Assembly (NCBI RefSeq): GCF_036345995.1
Contig: NZ_CP107796.1
Span: 1,488,001-1,552,000 of the forward strand
Source of the DNA: Streptomyces sp. NBC_00557
Lineage (GTDB): Bacteria; Actinomycetota; Actinomycetes; Streptomycetales; Streptomycetaceae
Direction of reading: 5' to 3'
Length of the DNA stretch: 64,000 nt
Below the pieces are notes generated by a model. The model did no database searches and had not been told where the DNA came from. It worked only from the letters and a program-made list of their open reading frames with translations. Each line of letters opens with the position of its first letter. Within the stretch, counting starts at the first letter, position 1. The position numbers and the translations under genes were made by a program. Shown here piece by piece: positions 41,269 through 50,529 of the stretch.

Positions 41269-43146
41269 ATGCCGTCAGGTCTACGCGCCCGCCTCAGAGC
41301 CGTACTCGCCACCGCGCTCAGCACGGCGGCACTGCTCCTGGTGCCGCTCGCAACCCCCCACCCCGCACACGCCGACTCCCCCGCAGCCGCCCCCGAGTTC
41401 GACCAGCAGATCCTGTTCAAGGCGTCCCAGGACCCCGGCTACGCCTGCTTCCGCATCCCCGCGCTCGTGCGGGCGACCGACGGCACACTGCTGGCGTTCG
41501 CCGAGGGCCGGGTCCTCAACTGCGGCGACGCCGCCGACATCGACATCGTGGTGAAGCGCTCCACCGACGGCGGCCGCACCTGGGGCCCGCTGGAGGTCGT
41601 CAACGACGGCGGCGGCGACACCCACGGCAACCCGGCGCCGGTCGTGGACCGCGCGACGGGCCGGATCTGGCTCGCCGAGACGTACAACACCGGCCGTACC
41701 GACAGCGCCAGTTGCCCGGTCCCCTGCGACCGCAGCCCGCACCTGCAGTACAGCGACGACGACGGCCGGACCTGGTCCGCGCCGCGCGATCTGAGCCCGG
41801 AGATCCTGCCCGCCGACTGGAACTCCTGGTACGCGACCGGTCCGGTGCACGGCATCCAGCTCACCAGGGGCCGCTACGCGGGCCGGCTGGTCTTCGGGGT
41901 CAACGCCGAGACCTGGGACGGCACCCGGGTCACCGCCAACCACGCGGCGCTGATCGTCAGCAACGACCACGGCGGCCACTGGCGGGTCGGCGCCACCGAC
42001 ACCTGGCCCATCGCCGAGGACGGCACCTTCCGGCAGAAACCGTCCGAGCTGACCCTCGCCGAGCGCGGCGACGGCTCGATCCTGGTCAGCGGCCGGGAGC
42101 AGGACGGCACCGATCTCGGCCACCGCACCCAGGCGGTCAGCCGCGACGGCGGCACCAGCTTCACCGCGCCCTTCCACGGCCTGCCCGACCTGTACACCCC
42201 GCAGGTCCAGGGCTCGCTGCTGCGCCTCGGCGACCGCCTGCTGCTGGCCTGCCCGGCCGACCCCGACCGGCGGCGCACGATGATGATCCGCTCCTCCTAC
42301 GACGGCGGCCGCACCTGGGACGGCGTGGACCGCGGCACGGTCGTCACCACGGACTGGTCCGGCTACTCCGACCTGGTGCGCGCCGACGCGGACACGGTGG
42401 GGCTGGTCTACGAGGGCGGCGCGGTGGACGCCCGCGACGAGATCCGCTTCGCCCGCTTCACCGAGGACTGGCTCGCCCCGCGCCGCGGCCCCGACCCGGT
42501 CACCGCCGACCTCGCCCCGCGCGCCCGCCCGGCCGCGGTGCTCGGCGGTGCGGAGGAGACGGACGGGGTCTTCGGCGGTGCGCTGCGGTTCGACGGCGCC
42601 GACGACGCCGTACGCCTGCCGTTCCGCTCCACGCTCCCGCTGGACGCCGGGGACTTCACGGCGTCCCTGTGGTTCCGGTACACGGCCACGGGCGGGGAGC
42701 AGCCGCTGCTGTGGATGGGCGGGGTCGGCACCACGCAGCCGCAGGTGTGGGTGCGCGGGGAGCCGGCGAACCACCGCATACAGGGGCTGATCACCGTACG
42801 GGACGGGGCCGTCGCGCCGCAGACCGCGTACGTGCGCACGGACAGTGCGTACAACGACGGCGGATGGCACCACCTGGTGCTGCGGCGGGGCGGGGGCCGG
42901 CTGACGCTGCTCGTCGACGGTGCGCAGTCGTCCGTCGCCGGCCTACCGGGTTCGGTGAGCCGCAACTCCCCCTTCGGCGTGCACCTCGGTCAGCGCATGG
43001 ACAGCCGGGCCTTCTTCACCGGCGACCTCGACGAGGTGCACGTGTGGGACCGGGCCCTGACCGACGCGGAGGTGGCGGACCCGAAGGCGCTCAGGTCACC
43101 GAAGGACACGGTGCTGTGGCTGCCCCTGGACCACGTGAGCGGCTGA
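41269..43146 (+). CDS. Secreted sialidase with C-terminal LamG-like domain
   Basis: 625 residues from ATG 41269, chosen because it places a signal peptide at the N-terminus (cleavage after AHA, about residue 35). The six-bladed sialidase domain starts with the FRIP motif (residues 61-64) and has repeated Asp boxes (STDGGRTW, SDDDGRTW, SYDGGRTW). Residues about 430-625 form a concanavalin-like/LamG module (GALRFDGADDAVRLPF, DFTASLWFRYT, GDLDEVHVWDRALTDAEV). It would release sialic acid or a related sugar outside the cell. The 3' end overlaps the convergent transporter gene by 51 nt. Confidence 0.9.
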   Translation: MPSGLRARLRAVLATALSTAALLLVPLATPHPAHADSPAAAPEFDQQILFKASQDPGYACFRIPALVRATDGTLLAFAEGRVLNCGDAADIDIVVKRSTDGGRTWGPLEVVNDGGGDTHGNPAPVVDRATGRIWLAETYNTGRTDSASCPVPCDRSPHLQYSDDDGRTWSAPRDLSPEILPADWNSWYATGPVHGIQLTRGRYAGRLVFGVNAETWDGTRVTANHAALIVSNDHGGHWRVGATDTWPIAEDGTFRQKPSELTLAERGDGSILVSGREQDGTDLGHRTQAVSRDGGTSFTAPFHGLPDLYTPQVQGSLLRLGDRLLLACPADPDRRRTMMIRSSYDGGRTWDGVDRGTVVTTDWSGYSDLVRADADTVGLVYEGGAVDARDEIRFARFTEDWLAPRRGPDPVTADLAPRARPAAVLGGAEETDGVFGGALRFDGADDAVRLPFRSTLPLDAGDFTASLWFRYTATGGEQPLLWMGGVGTTQPQVWVRGEPANHRIQGLITVRDGAVAPQTAYVRTDSAYNDGGWHHLVLRRGGGRLTLLVDGAQSSVAGLPGSVSRNSPFGVHLGQRMDSRAFFTGDLDEVHVWDRALTDAEVADPKALRSPKDTVLWLPLDHVSG

Positions 43147-44139
43147 CCCGTGGCCGGTGCCCGGGGCCTGCTCCGGGTCCCGGGCCCGCCGCTTGGCGAT
43201 GACCGCGCACACCATCAGCTGCATCTGGTGGAACAGCATCAGCGGCAGCACGGCCAGGGAGGCGTGCGCACCGAACAGCACGCTCGCCATGGGCAGACCC
43301 GAGGCGAGGGACTTCTTCGAGCCGGCGAACTGGATCGCGATCCGGTCCTGTCTGCCGAAGCCCAGCGCCTTGCCGCCGTACCAGGTCAGGGCGAGCATCA
43401 CGGCGAGCAGGACGGCCTCGACGGCGAGCAGCCCGCCGAGCCGGACAGGGCTGACCTGGTGCCAGATGCCACGGATCACGCCCTCGCTGAACGCCGTGTA
43501 GACGACCAGCAGGATCGACCCGCGGTCGACCAGCCCCAGGATCTTCTTGTGCCGGGCTACGAACCCCCCGATCCAGCGCCGCAGCACCTGGCCCGCGAGG
43601 AACGGCACCAGCAGCTGGAGCACGATCTTGACCAGCGAGTCGGCGGAGAACCCGCCGCCGCTGTTGCCCAGCAGCCCGGCCGCCAGCAGCGGGGTCAGGA
43701 CGATGCCGACGAGGGAGGAGAAGGAGCCCGCGCAGATCGCGGCCGGCACGTTTCCGCGGGCGATCGAGGTGAAGGCGATGGACGACTGGATCGTGGACGG
43801 CACCAGCGTCAGGAACAGCAGGCCCTGGTAGAGCGGCTGGGTCAGCAGCACCGGCACCAGGGCGCGGGCGGCCAGCCCGAACACCGGGAAGAGCACGAAC
43901 GTGCAGACCAGCACGGTGACGTGGAGCCGCCAGTGGCGCAGTCCGTCCAGCGCCTCGCGCGTGGAGAGCCGGGCGCCGTAGAGGAAGAACAGGAAGGCGA
44001 TCGCGGCCGTGGAGGCTCCGGAGGCGACGTGGGCGGCCGTGCCGTGCGCCGGGAACAGCGCCGCGAGGCCCACCGTCCCGAGCAGCAGCACGATGTACGG
44101 GTCGACCGGCATCCAAGTCGGCCAGCGCAGGCGTTTCAC
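43096..44139 (-). CDS. Bile acid:Na+ symporter (BASS/SBF-like) family transporter
   Basis: 347 residues from ATG 44139, with nine or ten hydrophobic segments. Family features include ASTAAIAFLFFLYGARLSTREAL, the conserved LTLVPSTIQSSIAFTSIARGNVPAAICAGSFSSLVGI crossover region, and AGSKKSLASGLPMASVLF near the C-terminus. Members of this YfeH-like subgroup transport organic anions with Na+; the substrate is not predictable. It is divergent from a LysR regulator, which probably controls it. Its 3' end overlaps the sialidase on the other strand. Confidence 0.88.
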   Translation of the reverse strand: MKRLRWPTWMPVDPYIVLLLGTVGLAALFPAHGTAAHVASGASTAAIAFLFFLYGARLSTREALDGLRHWRLHVTVLVCTFVLFPVFGLAARALVPVLLTQPLYQGLLFLTLVPSTIQSSIAFTSIARGNVPAAICAGSFSSLVGIVLTPLLAAGLLGNSGGGFSADSLVKIVLQLLVPFLAGQVLRRWIGGFVARHKKILGLVDRGSILLVVYTAFSEGVIRGIWHQVSPVRLGGLLAVEAVLLAVMLALTWYGGKALGFGRQDRIAIQFAGSKKSLASGLPMASVLFGAHASLAVLPLMLFHQMQLMVCAVIAKRRARDPEQAPGTGHGSAAHVVQGQPQHRVLR

Positions 44140-44215
44140 GGTGCTCCGATGCAGTGTGGTCGTTCGGTCCGGGGCCGAAAGGGCCCCCTTCCATGATCCC
44201 CGTCGGACCGCTGTT

Positions 44216-44226
44216 CGGGAATCCCG
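44216..44226. promoter_or_regulatory. Short dyad in the LysR/transporter gap
   Basis: CGGGAATCCCG is a perfect 5-1-5 palindrome 54 nt upstream of the LysR start, in the 140-nt divergent gap. It is a reasonable LysR binding candidate, but the evidence is a single short site. Confidence 0.35.
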
Positions 44227-44279
44227 TATACCGCTCTGACTGTCATCATGTTCCGCGATTACAGCGTAGGCTGACGGGC

Positions 44280-45149
44280 GTGTACGACCCCACGCAGCTG
44301 CGCACCTTCCTGGCGGTGGCCCAGACGCTGAGCTTCACGCAGGCGGCGCGCCGGCTGGGGCTGCGCCAGTCCACGGTCAGCCAGCATGTCCGCCGCCTCG
44401 AGGACGCGACCGGGCGGCAGCTGTTCACCCGGGACACCCACGCGGTGGAGCTGACCGGGGACGGCGAGGCGATGCTGGGCTTCGCCCGCCGGATCCTGCA
44501 GGTCCACGAGCAGGCGACGGCGTTCTTCACCGGCACCCGGGTGCGCGGCCGGCTGCGGTTCGGCGCGTCGGAGGACTTCGTGCTCACCCGGCTGCCGGAG
44601 ATCCTCGAGAGCTTCCGCTACGACCATCCCGAGGTCGACCTGGAGCTGACCGTGGAGCTGTCCGGCACCCTGCACGAGCAGCTGGCCGCCGGGAAGCTGG
44701 ACCTGGTGCTCGCCAAGCGGCGCCCGGAGGATCCCCGCGGCGAACTGGTCTGGCGCGACGACCTCGTCTGGATCGGCGCCGAGCGGCTGCGCCTGGACGC
44801 CGACCGGCCCGTGCCGCTGATCGTGTACCCGCCGCCCGGCATCACCCGGGCCCGCGCGCTCGACGTGCTGGAACGCCAGGGCCGCGACTGGCGGATCGTG
44901 TGCACCAGCGGCAGCCTCAACGGGCTGATCGCGGCGGCCCGCGCCGGGCTCGGCGTGATGGCCCACTCCCGGCGCCTGATCCCGCCCGGGCTGTTCCGGC
45001 TGCCCGACCGCCACGGCCTGCCGGACCTCGGCAAGGTCGACTTCGTCCTCGTCCACGGCCGCCGCCGGGGGACGGCGGAGGAGGCCGCGAACGCGCTCGC
45101 GGCGGCGGTCCTCGCGGGCGGGGAAAGGCTCCGGCGGCAAGGCGGCTGA
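44280..45149 (+). CDS. LysR-family transcriptional regulator
   Basis: 289 residues from GTG 44280. The N-terminal helix-turn-helix is textbook: YDPTQLRTFLAVAQTLSFTQAARRLGLRQSTVSQHVRRLEDATGRQLFTR (residues 2-52). The effector-binding domain follows (RVRGRLRFGASEDFVLTRLPEIL, ...GVMAHSRRLIPPGLFRLPDR). It is divergent from the BASS transporter gene and probably regulates it in response to a substrate. No strong ribosome binding site precedes the GTG. Upstream in-frame codons before 44280 do not encode recognisable LysR sequence. Confidence 0.87.
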   Translation: MYDPTQLRTFLAVAQTLSFTQAARRLGLRQSTVSQHVRRLEDATGRQLFTRDTHAVELTGDGEAMLGFARRILQVHEQATAFFTGTRVRGRLRFGASEDFVLTRLPEILESFRYDHPEVDLELTVELSGTLHEQLAAGKLDLVLAKRRPEDPRGELVWRDDLVWIGAERLRLDADRPVPLIVYPPPGITRARALDVLERQGRDWRIVCTSGSLNGLIAAARAGLGVMAHSRRLIPPGLFRLPDRHGLPDLGKVDFVLVHGRRRGTAEEAANALAAAVLAGGERLRRQGG

Positions 45150-45250
45150 GAGCTCCGGGAGGCGAGCGCCGGCGGGGGCGGGCGGCTGCGGTCGCGTGAG
45201 CGGGCCGCGCCGCCGGGGCGGCCGGCTCCTCGTGGTCCGGTGCCGGTGTT

Positions 45251-46231
45251 TCAGCGGGGCGCCGGGTACGTCAGTTGTTTGACGCGGCGCAGGAACGGCG
45301 TGGTCTCCACGTGCTGGACGCCTTCGAGCCGGCCGAGGGGGCCGCTCAGATAGGCGTAGAGACCGGCGGCGTTGCGGGCCAGCACGGTGACGAGCAGGTT
45401 GCACGGGCCGGCCGTCGCGGAGACCCACGCCGTCTCCTCGTGCGCGGCCAGGGCCTCGCCGACGGAGTGCAGGGCGGCGGGGGCGGCGGTGATCCACAGG
45501 ATGGCGGCCACGGGGTAGCCGACGGTCTCCGTCTGGTACTCGGTGTCGATGTAGACCGCCCCGGAGGCCCGCAGCTGCGCCAGCCGCCGCTTGACCGCCG
45601 ACTCCGAGCGGCCCGTCGCCCGCTGCAGCTCCGGGTAGGAGGCGCGGCCGTCCCTTTCCAGCACCGCCAGCAGGGGTTCGTCCTCGGGGTCGAGGCGGGG
45701 CGGTACGGGGTGGGCCTCCGGCGCGGTGCGCAGGGCCGCGATCTGTTCGCCGGTCAGCGCGCCGAACTTGCGGATCCAGCCCGAGGAGCCGCCGTAGAAG
45801 CGGTGCAGGAGCTGGTGGGCGCGGATCTCGACGACGCTCGGGGTGCGCGGCAGCTTTCCGAGCAGCAGGTCGTCGTGGTCGCCGGGATGGCGCGGCCGGG
45901 TCGCGCACAGCACCTCGGTGCCGCCCGAGGCGAGCCCGACCCAGGAGGTGTCGCGGCGCTTGGCGAGGGCCTCCGCGATGGCCAGGGCGCTGTCCGGGGC
46001 GCAGCGGATCCGCAGCATCCACTGGTCCTGGCCGAGCGCATAGCCGTCCCGCATGGCGACGACCCGCAGACCCGCTTGCGCGCACAGGCGGCGGTAGCGG
46101 CGCGCGACGGTCTGGTCGGACACGCCGAGCACGGCCGCGATCCGGCTGAAGGAAGCCCGGCCGTCCGTCTCCAGCGCGGCGAGCAGCTGCAGGTCGAGCC
46201 GGTCGAACGTGTCGGATTCCATCTGTAGCAC
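45251..46231 (-). CDS. Double-length Lrp/AsnC-family regulator
   Basis: 326 residues from GTG 46231, chosen because AGGAGA lies 4 nt upstream; ATG 46222 is the alternative. The protein is two Lrp units in tandem. Residues 5-150 have a first HTH (DRLDLQLLAALETDGRASFSRIAAVLGVSDQTVARRYRRL) and a RAM-like domain. Residues 175-326 have a second HTH (LDPEDEPLLAVLERDGRASYPELQRATGRSESAVKRRLAQL) and RAM domain. One chain would therefore mimic an Lrp dimer. It is divergent from a drug exporter gene and may control it. Longer open frames upstream are GC-rich shadows. Confidence 0.87.
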   Translation of the reverse strand: MLQMESDTFDRLDLQLLAALETDGRASFSRIAAVLGVSDQTVARRYRRLCAQAGLRVVAMRDGYALGQDQWMLRIRCAPDSALAIAEALAKRRDTSWVGLASGGTEVLCATRPRHPGDHDDLLLGKLPRTPSVVEIRAHQLLHRFYGGSSGWIRKFGALTGEQIAALRTAPEAHPVPPRLDPEDEPLLAVLERDGRASYPELQRATGRSESAVKRRLAQLRASGAVYIDTEYQTETVGYPVAAILWITAAPAALHSVGEALAAHEETAWVSATAGPCNLLVTVLARNAAGLYAYLSGPLGRLEGVQHVETTPFLRRVKQLTYPAPR

Positions 46232-46345
46232 TGGCTCTCCTGTCGGATTCCGTCGGCTGCGGGCCGCGCACTCCGGAAATCGGCCGTGACGAGGCCATCG
46301 TACGGAGCGACACAAGCAGTCGTACGGCGATGCGGGGAGTGGGAC

Positions 46346-47863
46346 ATGCGGAGATGGGGGACGCTCACGGCCGTGTGCCTGGGCACGTTCATGTTGTTGC
46401 TGGACGTGACGATCGTGGTGGTGGCGCTGCCGGACATGGCCGGCTCGCTGCACGCCTCGCTGGGCGATCTGCAGTGGGTGGTGGACGGGTACGCGCTCGC
46501 CCTGGCCGCGCTGCTGCTCAGCGCGGGGGCGGCGGCCGACATCCTCGGGCGCCGCAGGGTGCATGTGGCGGGTGTCGTGCTGTTCGCGGTCGCCTCGCTG
46601 CTGTGCGGGGTCTCCACGGGTCCGGCGGTGCTGGTGGCCGCGCGGGCGGTGCAGGGCGTGGGGGCGGCGGCGATGTTCGCGACGACGCTGCCGTTGCTGG
46701 GCTCGGTGTACCAGGGCAGGCAGCGGTCGGCGGCGCTCGGTGTGTGGGGCGCGGTGAGCGGCGGGGCCGCGGCGGTCGGCCCGGTCCTGGGCGGCCTGCT
46801 GACCGAGGGGCCGGGCTGGCGGTGGATCTTCTTCGTGAACCTGCCGGTGAGCGTCGTCGAGGTGTGGCTGACGCTGCGGGTGGTGCCGGAGTCGCAGGGG
46901 CTGCTCGCGGCTGGGGGCGCCCCGGGCGAGCGAGGCGGTGTGTGGGGCAGGGTCGACTGGGCGGGCATGGCTGCGTTCGCCGGTTTCGGGGGCGGGGTGA
47001 CGTACGCGGTGGTGCGGGCCGGTGAGGACGGCTGGACGGCGCCGGGGGCGCTGGCGGCGTTCGGGTGCGCGGCGCTGGCGCTGGTGCTGTTCGTCGTGGT
47101 GGAGCGGCGGGCGGCGTATCCGCTGCTGGACCTCGCGCTGCTGCGGCGGCCCGCGTTCGCCGGGGTGCTGCTGGGGGCGTTCGCCTTCAACGGGGTGGCG
47201 TTCGGGATGACGCCGTACCTGTCGATCTGGATGCAGACGCTGCTGGGAATGTCGCCGGTGCGCGGCGGGCTCACGCTGCTTCCGATGACGGTCGCGGCGA
47301 TGATCGTCGCGGTGCTGGTGGGCCGGCTGCTGCACGGTGTGCCGGCGCGGCTGACCATCGGCGGCGGCCTGCTGCTGATCGGCACCGGAAACCTCTGCCA
47401 GGCCGTGCTGGACGCGGGTGCCTCCTGGACGGCGCTGGCGCCCGGGTTCGTGCTGGTCGGCGTCGGCACCGGGTTCGTCTCGCCGACGGTGGCCGGGGCG
47501 GCTCTGGCGGCGGTGCCGGCGGAGCGGGCCGGGATGGCGGGCGGCGCGGTGAACACCGTGCGGCAGCTCGGGTACGCGCTCGGGGTGGCCGTCTTCGGCA
47601 CCGTCGTCACCTCCCGGATGACCGGCACGCTGCCGGGCGGCGCGGCGCACGCGCTGGCCGGCGGCGCGGCGGGCGCGTTGCGCGGCCGGGTCCCGGAGCA
47701 CACCCTGCGCGCGGCGTTCGCGTCGGGCCTGAACGGTGCTCTGCTGACGGCCGGCCTCGCGGCCATGGCCGCGGGGGCGCTGGTGCTGCTGCTGGTGCGC
47801 CCGGGCCGCCCGGCGACGGACCAGACCCAGGAGCCCCGAAGCCCGCTGCCGGCCCGCCGGTGA
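46346..47863 (+). CDS. DHA2-type MFS exporter (14 TMS, EmrB/QacA-like)
   Basis: 505 residues from ATG 46346, with GGGGAG 6 nt upstream. About 14 hydrophobic segments. Motif D1 is in LTAVCLGTFMLLLDVTIVVVALPDM, motif A in GAAADILGRRRVHV, and motif C-like glycines in GAVSGGAAAVGPVLGGLL followed by WRWIFFVNLPV. The family exports drugs and other hydrophobic compounds by proton antiport. It is divergent from the Lrp-like gene. Two copies of TCGTACGG 22 bp apart (46298 and 46320) lie in the gap and could be regulator sites. Confidence 0.88.
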   Translation: MRRWGTLTAVCLGTFMLLLDVTIVVVALPDMAGSLHASLGDLQWVVDGYALALAALLLSAGAAADILGRRRVHVAGVVLFAVASLLCGVSTGPAVLVAARAVQGVGAAAMFATTLPLLGSVYQGRQRSAALGVWGAVSGGAAAVGPVLGGLLTEGPGWRWIFFVNLPVSVVEVWLTLRVVPESQGLLAAGGAPGERGGVWGRVDWAGMAAFAGFGGGVTYAVVRAGEDGWTAPGALAAFGCAALALVLFVVVERRAAYPLLDLALLRRPAFAGVLLGAFAFNGVAFGMTPYLSIWMQTLLGMSPVRGGLTLLPMTVAAMIVAVLVGRLLHGVPARLTIGGGLLLIGTGNLCQAVLDAGASWTALAPGFVLVGVGTGFVSPTVAGAALAAVPAERAGMAGGAVNTVRQLGYALGVAVFGTVVTSRMTGTLPGGAAHALAGGAAGALRGRVPEHTLRAAFASGLNGALLTAGLAAMAAGALVLLLVRPGRPATDQTQEPRSPLPARR

Positions 47864-48279
47864 CGGCCGGTCCCCGGGCGCGGCAGCCGACACCGGGACG
47901 GCACGGCGCCCCGAGCGGGGCGGCACCGGGAAGGCGCGGCGTGGCCTTGCCCCCAGCGAGGCGGCACCGGTGACTCCCGGCCCCCAGCGAGGCGGCACCG
48001 GGACGCCACGGCCTGCCCTGAGCGGGGCCACACCGGGAAGGCGCGGCCCGGCCCCAGCGGGGGGCACGGGAACCAACGCCCCGGCACCCGGCGAGGGCGA
48101 CACAGGCGACGCGGGCCCCGGGCCCCAGCGGGGCGGCATCGGGAAACGCACGGCCCGGCCTGGCGCCCGGCGCCCGGCGCCGGGAAGGCAAACGCACGGC
48201 CCGACGCCCGCGGGCGGCACGGCGAAGCACGGCCCGCCCCCAGCGGGGGCAGCGCTGTGAACGCACGGCGCCCAACCTC
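47864..48279. repeat. Degenerate GC-rich repeat array
   Basis: About 400 nt in which a unit like AGCGGGGCGGCACCGGGAA recurs every 30-45 nt with many changes (for example near 47916, 47956, 47986 and 48126). No convincing gene: frames through it are low-complexity Arg/Gly/Pro and lack ribosome binding sites. The spacers are not unique and of equal length, so this is not a CRISPR array. The same unit forms the left arm of the hairpin at 48280. Confidence 0.6.
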
Positions 48280-48320
48280 GGCGGGGGCGGCACCGGGAAC
48301 CTCCCGGTGCCGCCCCCGCC
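48280..48320. terminator. Perfect 19-bp hairpin with 3-nt loop
   Basis: 48280-48298 (starting GGCGGGGGCGGCACC) is perfectly complementary to 48302-48320, with the loop ACC. This is an extremely stable stem about 420 nt after the exporter gene and at the edge of the repeat array. It probably terminates read-through toward the acyl-CoA ligase gene. Confidence 0.7.
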
Positions 48321-48423
48321 TGCGTGCTTTCCGGTCCCGGCGACCGCCGGGTATGCGGTGATGGCGGTGGTGTGGGCCGTAATCGCCGCGTACAGATTCG
48401 GTGGAGATTACGGCACCGAAACT

Positions 48424-48439
48424 TACTGACCCGTCAGTA
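48424..48439. promoter_or_regulatory. TetR-type operator upstream of acyl-CoA ligase
   Basis: TACTGAC and GTCAGTA flank a CC centre, a perfect 16-bp dyad in a patch of lower GC, 172 nt before the ligase start. Dyads of this shape are typical targets of TetR regulators of lipid genes. No TetR gene is in the window. Confidence 0.5.
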
Positions 48440-48611
48440 TTGTGTCCGGCCCCTCCCCTTGTACGGGCATTTTCCGGTCACTGCCCTGGGGAAACGTGAT
48501 GTTTATGCGGTTTCCTACCCTCTCCCGCCCCGTGACGGCGTGGGGTAGCTTTCACCGCGCTGTGCCGAGCATCACGGGCGTGACCATGCAGCGAGGATCG
48601 GGGAGCGAGGT

Positions 48612-50438
48612 TTGCGCGAGTTCACCAACCCGCCGCTCACGTCGGCACCGCCGGTGGGCGGTCTGGCCGATGTGGTCTTCGAGCATGCCCTGACGGACCC
48701 GACGCACGTCGCCCTCGGCCGCAAGGACGCCGCCGGACGGTGGCGCGACGTGACCGCCGCCGAGTTCCGCGACGAGGTCATGGCGCTCGCCAAGGGCCTG
48801 CTGGCCCGCGGCATCCGCTTCGGCGACCGCGTCGCCATCATGTCCCGCACCCGCTACGAGTGGACCCTGTTCGACTTCGCCCTGTGGTCGATCGGCGCCC
48901 AGGTGGTGCCGGTGTACCCCACGTCCTCGGCCGAGCAGTGCTTCTGGATGCTGTACGACGCCGAGGTGTCCGCGGCGATCGTGGAGCACGAGGACCACGC
49001 GATGACCATCGCCACCGTCATCGACCGCCTCCCGCAGCTGCGCCAGCTGTGGCAGCTGGACTCGGGCTGTGTGCAGGAGCTGTACGACGCCGGGGCGCAT
49101 CTGGACGACGACGTGGTGCACCGGCACCGGCAGGCGGTCACCCCGGAGTCGACCGCCACCGTCATCTACACCTCCGGCACCACCGGCCGCCCCAAGGGCT
49201 GTGTCCTGTCGCACGGGAACTTCATGTTCGAGGCGGACACCATGATCGGGCGCTGGGAGCCGGTGTTCCACTCCAAGAAGGGCGACGAGGCGTCCACGCT
49301 GCTGTTCCTGCCGCTCGCCCACGTCTTCGGGCGGATGGTGGAGGTCGCCGCGATCCGCGGCCGGGTCCGGTTCGGGCACCAGCCGCAGCTGAACGCCGCC
49401 GCCCTGCTGCCGGACCTGCAGGCGTTCAAGCCGACGTTCATCCTCGCGGTGCCGTACATCTTCGAGAAGGTGTTCAACGCGGCGAGACGCAAGGCGGAGA
49501 AGGAGGGCAAGGCGGGGCCGTTCGAGAAGGCGGTCGACATCGCGGTGAAGTACGCGGAGGCCGTGGAGGCCAAGGCGTGGGGCATCGGGCCCGGACCGTC
49601 GGCGGGCCTGCGCATGCAGCACCAGATCTTCGACAAACTCGTCTACTCCAAGGTCCGCGCCGCGATGGGCGGCCGTATCCGCAACGCGATGTCCGGCGGC
49701 TCGGCGATGGACCGCCGGCTGGGGCTGTTCTTCGCGGGCGCGGGTGTGCAGATCTACGAGGGTTACGGCCTGACCGAGTCGACCGCCGCGGCCACCGCCA
49801 ACCCGCCCGAGCGCACCCGCTTCGGCACCGTCGGCCAGGCCATACCGGGGACGACCGTGCACATCGCCGACGACGGCGAGGTCTGGCTGTACGGCGGGCA
49901 CGTCTTCCAGGGCTACCTCAACAACCCCAAGGCCACCGACGAGTCCCTGCACGACGGCTGGCTCGCCACCGGCGACCTCGGCTCGCTGGACGAGGACGGC
50001 TATCTGACCATCACCGGCCGCAAGAAGGAGATCCTGGTGACCTCCGGCGGCAAGAGCGTCTCCCCCGGGGTGCTGGAGGAGCGGGTCCGCGAACACCCGC
50101 TGGTCAACCAGTGCATCGTCGTCGGCAACGACCGCCCCTACATCGCGGCCCTGGTCACCCTGGACCTGGAGGCCGTCGAGCACTGGCTGCAGATGCGCGG
50201 GAAGCCCGGCATGAGCCCGGCCGAGCTGGTGCGCGACCCGGATCTGGAGACGGAGGTGCGGCGCGCGGTGGTCGCCGCCAACACCCTCGTCTCCCAGGCC
50301 GAGTCGATCCGTACCTTCCGCATCCTCGCGCAGCCGTTCACCGAGGAGCACGGTCTGCTCACCCCGTCGCTGAAGCTGAAGCGGAAGGCGATCGAGAAGG
50401 CGTACGCCAACGAGGTCGAGGCGCTTTACCGGACGTGA
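48612..50438 (+). CDS. Long-chain acyl-CoA synthetase (AMP-forming, FadD15-like)
   Basis: 608 residues from TTG 48612, with GGGAG about 7 nt upstream. Adenylate-forming enzyme motifs: A3 TVIYTSGTTGRPKGCVLSH (about 180), YEGYGLTESTAAAT (A5, about 388), WLATGDLGSLDEDGYLTITGRKKE (A7/A8) and the C-terminal catalytic Lys region LKLKRKAIEKAY. It activates long-chain fatty acids with ATP and CoA. It stands alone, with a TetR-type dyad upstream suggesting regulation by acyl-CoA. The frame upstream of the TTG has no good start. Confidence 0.9.
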   Translation: MREFTNPPLTSAPPVGGLADVVFEHALTDPTHVALGRKDAAGRWRDVTAAEFRDEVMALAKGLLARGIRFGDRVAIMSRTRYEWTLFDFALWSIGAQVVPVYPTSSAEQCFWMLYDAEVSAAIVEHEDHAMTIATVIDRLPQLRQLWQLDSGCVQELYDAGAHLDDDVVHRHRQAVTPESTATVIYTSGTTGRPKGCVLSHGNFMFEADTMIGRWEPVFHSKKGDEASTLLFLPLAHVFGRMVEVAAIRGRVRFGHQPQLNAAALLPDLQAFKPTFILAVPYIFEKVFNAARRKAEKEGKAGPFEKAVDIAVKYAEAVEAKAWGIGPGPSAGLRMQHQIFDKLVYSKVRAAMGGRIRNAMSGGSAMDRRLGLFFAGAGVQIYEGYGLTESTAAATANPPERTRFGTVGQAIPGTTVHIADDGEVWLYGGHVFQGYLNNPKATDESLHDGWLATGDLGSLDEDGYLTITGRKKEILVTSGGKSVSPGVLEERVREHPLVNQCIVVGNDRPYIAALVTLDLEAVEHWLQMRGKPGMSPAELVRDPDLETEVRRAVVAANTLVSQAESIRTFRILAQPFTEEHGLLTPSLKLKRKAIEKAYANEVEALYRT

Positions 50439-50529
50439 GACATCGTCGGCGCCGTCAGGAATGCGGTGCGGCCCGTGATCGTTGACCATGGGAGTACCAG
50501 CTGTCGACAACCGAAGGATCAAGAGGCTC

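Noticed and set aside
45251..48220. 989-codon minus-strand frame extending the Lrp-like gene upstream
   Set aside because: The extra part is Arg/Pro/Gly low complexity antisense to the exporter and repeat array; the Lrp start at 46231 has its own ribosome binding site.
47864..48279. Possible CRISPR array
   Set aside because: Units are degenerate, spacers are unequal and share the same sequence, and no cas genes are nearby.
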